Below, in pieces: positions 6,635 to 9,523 of a stretch of DNA of 9,523 nucleotides; the stretch's first letter is position 1; each line of letters begins with the position of its first letter. The position numbers and the translations under genes are program-made. This DNA comes from Erysipelotrichaceae bacterium (lineage in GTDB: Bacteria > Bacillota_I > Bacilli_A > Erysipelotrichales > Erysipelotrichaceae), in the NCBI GenBank assembly GCA_027449005.1, contig DAIDML010000169.1, positions 1 to 9,523 of the forward strand. Reading direction: 5' to 3'. The notes beneath the pieces were generated by a model that worked only from the letters and a program-made list of their open reading frames with translations, ran no database searches and had not been told where the DNA came from.

Positions 6635-7345
6635 CTAATCTCCCTTTGTAATTCGCGTTCCAATGCTTTCTTGTGAAACAGCACGTAAGATGTTTCCATC
6701 AACATTCATGTTAAACACAATAACATCGATATCATTGTCCATGCACATGGATGTGGCTGTAGAGTCCATCACAGCTAACCCATTCTTGAGCACATCCATA
6801 TAACTTATTATATCGTATTTAGTCGCATCTGCAACCACTTTAGGGTCTGCACTGTAAACACCATCAACGCCATTTTTCGCCATGAGAATCACATCTGCTT
6901 TGATCTCACTTGCTCTTAGTGCAGCCGTTGTATCGGTTGAGAAGTAAGGACTTCCAGTCCCTGCACCAAAGATCACAACTCGCCCTTTTTCAAGATGGCG
7001 AATAGCGCGACGAACAATGAACGGTTCTGCTACTTTGCTCATTTCAATTGCTGTTTGCACACGTGTTTCTACATGATGTTTTTCAAGAGCATTTTGAATC
7101 GCAATCGCATTAATCACCGTTGCTAACATACCCATATAGTCAGCTTGAATTCGATCAATCCCCATACTTTCAGCTACTTTACCACGTAAGAAATTTCCAC
7201 CACCAACAACAATCGCAACCTGCACCCCTTGATTGACAACATCTTTAATCTGGCGAGCCAATGAAAAGAGAATATCTGGATCAAGCTGATGCTGTTTTGA
7301 GGACAGTGCTTCCCCACTTAACTTTAATAAAACGCGTTTATACAT
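6635..7345 (-). CDS. pyrH: UMP kinase
   Basis: PyrH phosphorylates UMP to UDP with ATP in the pyrimidine pathway and works as a cytoplasmic hexamer of the amino-acid-kinase fold. From the chosen start it has 236 residues, normal for the family. It shows KLSGEAL (8-14, phosphate binding), GGGNFLRG (48-55), [12 protein letters not shown] (69-80), and the [17 protein letters not shown] block (126-142) with the nucleotide-binding Thr/Asp. [12 protein letters not shown] (158-169) is the ATP-binding loop. The ATG at 7345 has AAGGAG 5 nt upstream and gives the conserved [13 protein letters not shown] start. An in-frame ATG at 7384 that overlaps the tsf stop would add 13 unconserved residues encoded by a hairpin, so I rejected it as the main start. 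Confidence 0.96.
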   Translation of the reverse strand: MYKRVLLKLSGEALSSKQHQLDPDILFSLARQIKDVVNQGVQVAIVVGGGNFLRGKVAESMGIDRIQADYMGMLATVINAIAIQNALEKHHVETRVQTAIEMSKVAEPFIVRRAIRHLEKGRVVIFGAGTGSPYFSTDTTAALRASEIKADVILMAKNGVDGVYSADPKVVADATKYDIISYMDVLKNGLAVMDSTATSMCMDNDIDVIVFNMNVDGNILRAVSQESIGTRITKGD

Positions 7346-7361
7346 AAGTGCTCCTTCTGTT

Positions 7362-7385
7362 AAAAATGGACACAAAGTGTCCATT
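7362..7385 (-). terminator. Hairpin with T-run between tsf and pyrH (weak internal terminator)
   Basis: On the minus strand AATGGACAC and GTGTCCATT form a perfect 9-bp stem (7385-7365) with a TTT loop. The run of five T ends at 7362. The first arm overlaps the tsf stop codon (7386-7384). The pyrH Shine-Dalgarno follows about 8 nt later. A stem and T-run of this size should end part of the transcripts, keeping rpsB-tsf expression above that of pyrH and later genes. There is no separate promoter in the gap. Confidence 0.6.
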
Positions 7386-8292
7386 ATTTTCCAAATGCTT
7401 GATTCATAACCTCTTCAACAAAATTATCTTCTTTCTTCTCAATACCTTCACCCACACCATAACGAATAAATGAAACAACAGTTGCATTTGCGTCCTTTAA
7501 TACTTGAGCGATTTTTTTGTCTTGATCTTTGAAGAACAATTGATCAACTAAGCACATATCTTGAAGTGATTTTGATAAACGACCTTCAACAATTCCATTA
7601 AGAACATTTTCAGGTTTTGTTTTTAATACATCATCATTAAGCGCGATTTCACGTTGAATATCACGTTCTTTATTTACGACATCTTGAGGCATATGATCTC
7701 TTGAGATGTAGGTTGGTGACATAGAAGCCACTTGCATAGCCATGTCTTTAGCCACTTCTGAAGATCCACCGTTAAGAACAACAAGAGCTGAAGTACGTCC
7801 ACCAACAGTGATTTTAGCATCTGTTTTATGCACATAACTTCCAAAGAAATCAGCATCAGCTTTAGTTACACGAACAAAACGACGTAAAGTGATTTTTTCA
7901 CCAATCGTTGCGGTTGCATTGAATAATACTTCTTCTAATGTTGAGCCATTAACAGTAGTTTTTAAAGCTTCTTCAACAGTGGTTACCCCTGAAGTTAAAA
8001 GAGCTTTTGTGACAGTGTTCAATAATTCTAAGAATTGAGCATTGCTTGCAACGAAATCTGTTTCAGAGTTAAGTTCAACTAAAACGCCTTCATTACCATC
8101 TACTAAGATGTTGGTTAATCCTTCAGCAGCAATACGATCAGCTTTTTTAGCTGCTTTAGAAATTCCTTTTTCACGTAACCAGTCGATTGCAGCATCAATG
8201 TTACCTTCGGTAGCTTCTAATGCTTTTTTGCAATCCATCATTCCTGCGCCAGTACGTTCGCGTAGTTCTTTAACTAAACTTGCACTAATCAT
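7384..8292 (-). CDS. tsf: Translation elongation factor Ts
   Basis: EF-Ts releases GDP from EF-Tu so that it can bind GTP and aminoacyl-tRNA again. The 302-residue protein starts with the UBA-like domain carrying [13 protein letters not shown] (13-25). It then shows [14 protein letters not shown] (71-84), whose Asp79-Phe80 wedge into the EF-Tu Mg site. Near the C-terminus is [17 protein letters not shown], the usual family ending. The start codon overlaps the rpsB stop by 8 nt, with GAGGT 8 nt upstream. The rpsB-tsf pair is conserved in nearly all bacteria. The stop codon lies inside a terminator-like hairpin. Confidence 0.97.
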   Translation of the reverse strand: MISASLVKELRERTGAGMMDCKKALEATEGNIDAAIDWLREKGISKAAKKADRIAAEGLTNILVDGNEGVLVELNSETDFVASNAQFLELLNTVTKALLTSGVTTVEEALKTTVNGSTLEEVLFNATATIGEKITLRRFVRVTKADADFFGSYVHKTDAKITVGGRTSALVVLNGGSSEVAKDMAMQVASMSPTYISRDHMPQDVVNKERDIQREIALNDDVLKTKPENVLNGIVEGRLSKSLQDMCLVDQLFFKDQDKKIAQVLKDANATVVSFIRYGVGEGIEKKEDNFVEEVMNQAFGK

Positions 8293-9253
8293 TGCTCTTT
8301 ACCTCGCTTGTTGCTTTAACAGCTGATGTTGCTTCACTTGATGTAGAAGCAGGTGTTTCACTTCTTTCACGTGGTTTGTAATCACGACGTTCTTTGTTGT
8401 ACCCACCATCACGGCTATAAGGTTTACGATTTTCTTGACGTTGACGACGCTCTTCCATACGAGCTTTACGACGACGTTCGTTTTCTTCGTTTTGACGTTC
8501 CACGTTAGCAACAACTTCTGCCATTGTAATGTCATTATCAGTATCATCTGTGTAAGCAGTAGTTAAAACCGCACCATCCACTGACTCAAGTAAAGCATCA
8601 GCCATGAGGGATACCATTAAACGAATTGAGCGAATCGCATCATCATTAGCTGGGATACCAAAGTCTAGTAGTTCTGGATCACAGTTAGTGTCCATGAACC
8701 CAAATACAGGAATGCCTAATTTCTTAGCTTCCATAACCGCAATGGTGTCCTCAGTTGGGTCTACAACGAAGATTGCTTGTGGAAGAACTTTCATAAGTTT
8801 GATTCCACCTAAGAATGTTTGAAGTCTTAAGACTTCTTTTTGAAGTTGAATTTGTTCTTTTTTAGTGTAAACATTGATGGATCCTGTTTCGATCATCTTT
8901 TCAATTTCAACCATACGTCCAATGGATTTTTGGATGGTTTTGAAGTTAGTGAGTAATCCACCTAACCAACGTTCGTTAATGAAGAATGAGTTAGAACGTA
9001 AAGCTTCTTCAACAACAATGGTTGATGCTTGTTTCTTCGTTCCAACAAACAACACTTTACCACCATTAGCTCCAATTTCTTTCATCTTATCATAAGCTTT
9101 ATTAAGATGAGTAAGCGTTTGGTTCAAATCAAGGATATGGGTTCCAGCTCTTGAAGTGTGAATATAAGACTTCATCTTTGGATTCCAACGACGTGTCTGA
9201 TGTCCAAAATGGGCTCCAGACTCTAATAATTTTCTCATCGATACAACTGACAT
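8285..9253 (-). CDS. rpsB: Ribosomal protein S2 with long charged C-terminal tail
   Basis: S2 joins the small ribosomal subunit late and bridges head and body, with S1 where present. From the ATG at 9253 it has 322 residues; the usual length is 230-260. MSVVSMRKLLESGAHFGHQT matches the start of Bacillota S2 almost exactly. Other family blocks are RRWNPKMKSYI, ERWLGGLLTNF, FVVDPTED, and GIPVFGFMDTNCDP. The core ends near residue 245. About 70 more residues follow: first an Arg/Glu/Gln-rich helix-like stretch (about 251-290), then a basic Tyr/Arg segment, then a Ser/Thr/Ala-rich end, probably disordered. The start has AGGA 5 nt and AAAGG 10 nt upstream. An in-frame ATG at 9295 has a better ribosome site. 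It is the first gene of the operon. Confidence 0.95.
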   Translation of the reverse strand: MSVVSMRKLLESGAHFGHQTRRWNPKMKSYIHTSRAGTHILDLNQTLTHLNKAYDKMKEIGANGGKVLFVGTKKQASTIVVEEALRSNSFFINERWLGGLLTNFKTIQKSIGRMVEIEKMIETGSINVYTKKEQIQLQKEVLRLQTFLGGIKLMKVLPQAIFVVDPTEDTIAVMEAKKLGIPVFGFMDTNCDPELLDFGIPANDDAIRSIRLMVSLMADALLESVDGAVLTTAYTDDTDNDITMAEVVANVERQNEENERRRKARMEERRQRQENRKPYSRDGGYNKERRDYKPRERSETPASTSSEATSAVKATSEVKSND

Positions 9254-9358
9254 AAATGTCCTACCTTTCCGTTGTCCCTCCATCGTTTCCAACATTAACA
9301 ACTCCTAAGAGCACGGGTTAATGAATCCACGATGTGCGATTTAGGCACCGTGTGCCAT
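9254..9358 (-). promoter_or_regulatory. 5' leader of rpsB-tsf with two hairpins, candidate autoregulatory element
   Basis: About 105 nt lie between the predicted transcription start and the rpsB ATG. The first hairpin is GGCAC-ACG-GTGCC (9356-9344). The second is AATC-(G)-CAC-ATC-GTG-GATT (9341-9324). The loop side of the first (CACGG) can also pair with CCGTG at 9316-9312, just before the upstream AGGAG, so a pseudoknot or a switch between folds is possible. In E. coli, S2 represses its own mRNA through a structured leader. Whether this leader does the same is inference; no conserved Bacillota S2 motif was recognised. Confidence 0.4.
9295..9306 (-). promoter_or_regulatory. Strong ribosome binding site with an upstream in-frame ATG of rpsB
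   Basis: AGGAG (9306-9302) lies 6 nt before an ATG at 9295, a textbook initiation site. The reading frame is open into rpsB and would add 14 residues (MLETMEGQRKGRTF) before the conserved start. It may be an alternative start, or the site may matter for leader control. The conserved S2 start at 9253 remains my choice for the main product. Confidence 0.4.
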
Positions 9359-9363
9359 CTAAT

Positions 9364-9392
9364 AATCTAACATACTTTACCTAAAAAAACAA
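9364..9392 (-). promoter_or_regulatory. Promoter of the rpsB-tsf-pyrH-frr-uppS-cdsA-rseP-popT-galE operon
   Basis: On the minus strand a -35 TTGTTT (9392-9387) is 17 bp from a -10 TAGATT (9369-9364). TG stands one base before the -10 (9372-9371), which makes it an extended -10. A run of seven T lies in the -35/spacer region. It is the only clear promoter in the gap behind the recombinase gene. Transcription should start near 9358-9357. Confidence 0.5.
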
Positions 9393-9396
9393 CCTT

Positions 9397-9523
9397 TTAC
9401 TTAACCTTGGGGAAATAATCATTGTACTGAGTTTTAAGATAATCCAAGCTAACATGTGTGTATATTTGTGTTGTGCTTAAATTTTCATGTCCAAGAAGTC
9501 TAGAAACCGTAAGCAAATCAGCT
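9397..9523 (-). CDS. Tyrosine recombinase (XerC/XerD type), C-terminal fragment, runs off right edge
   Basis: The last 41 codons and the stop of a gene entering from the right edge are present. They encode [20 protein letters not shown] followed by HVS, the end of the catalytic domain of tyrosine recombinases. His12 of the fragment (LLGH) is the active-site histidine of the second box, and Tyr21 (IYTHV) is the nucleophile that attaches to DNA. XerC and XerD resolve chromosome dimers at dif. The short tail after the Tyr and the place before rpsB fit a housekeeping xerC (codV lies upstream of rpsB in Bacillus), but a phage or element integrase cannot be excluded from this fragment. The gene stops about 28 bp before the -10 of the rpsB promoter, and no terminator hairpin follows it. 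Confidence 0.85.
   Translation of the reverse strand, partial: ADLLTVSRLLGHENLSTTQIYTHVSLDYLKTQYNDYFPKVK

Noticed and set aside
7346..7384. pyrH starting at 7384
   Set aside because: The extra 13 residues are encoded by a terminator-like hairpin and precede the conserved [13 protein letters not shown] start, which has AAGGAG 5 nt upstream.
9254..9301. rpsB starting at the TTG at 9301 (338 residues)
   Set aside because: It adds 16 residues not found in S2; the conserved MSVVSM start at 9253 has its own ribosome site, and the AGGAG upstream serves the ATG at 9295 rather than the TTG.
9344..9356. Hairpin GGCAC-ACG-GTGCC as terminator of the recombinase gene
   Set aside because: No T-run follows on the minus strand, and it lies downstream of a good promoter, so it belongs to the rpsB leader.
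9397..9523. Tyrosine recombinase as sign of a mobile element
   Set aside because: No attachment-site repeats, phage genes or insertion sequences are visible, and the position before rpsB fits a housekeeping xerC; the fragment is too short to decide fully.

Overview
The window comes from a low-GC, walled, Gram-positive-type bacterium (Bacillota). Three things point there. The central operon has the Bacillota order rpsB-tsf-pyrH-frr-uppS-cdsA-rseP. Strong Shine-Dalgarno sequences stand before most genes. A secreted peptidoglycan glucosaminidase lies at the left edge. TGA serves as a stop (rseP) and Trp is written TGG, so the code is standard. I cannot name the genus; an Erysipelotrichia-like or nearby deep Bacillota lineage is a guess.

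Left part (1-1745). The 5' two thirds or so of a secreted N-acetylglucosaminidase gene runs off the left edge on the minus strand. It is divergent from a hemolysin III/PAQR-family membrane protein gene on the plus strand. The 76-bp gap holds two opposed promoters with the same extended -10 (TGATATAAT). Each lies exactly 6 nt before its gene's ATG, and neither gene has a Shine-Dalgarno, so both mRNAs are predicted to be leaderless. This is the most unusual signal in the window.

Main operon (9369 down to 1735, minus strand). A promoter behind the end of a xerC/xerD-type recombinase gene starts a leader of about 105 nt with two hairpins, then rpsB and tsf (translation), pyrH (UMP kinase), frr (ribosome recycling), uppS (undecaprenyl-PP synthase), cdsA (CDP-diacylglycerol synthase), rseP (site-2 protease), a DUF368/PopT-type undecaprenyl-phosphate flippase and galE (UDP-glucose 4-epimerase). 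Genes overlap or lie within about 50 nt of each other. Two hairpins that contain the stop codon of the preceding gene (tsf/pyrH and frr/uppS) look like weak internal terminators. They would grade expression from the translation genes down to the envelope genes.

How the genes work together. The first half serves translation. The second half serves envelope building: UppS makes the C55 lipid carrier, the DUF368 protein would return it across the membrane, CdsA feeds phospholipid synthesis, RseP does membrane proteolysis and GalE supplies UDP-galactose. Compared with the Bacillus cluster, dxr is absent between cdsA and rseP, and the place of proS is taken by popT and galE. galE and the hemolysin III gene converge and overlap at their stop codons. 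The right edge holds only the C-terminus of the tyrosine recombinase. No insertion sequence, CRISPR array, tRNA or rRNA was seen.
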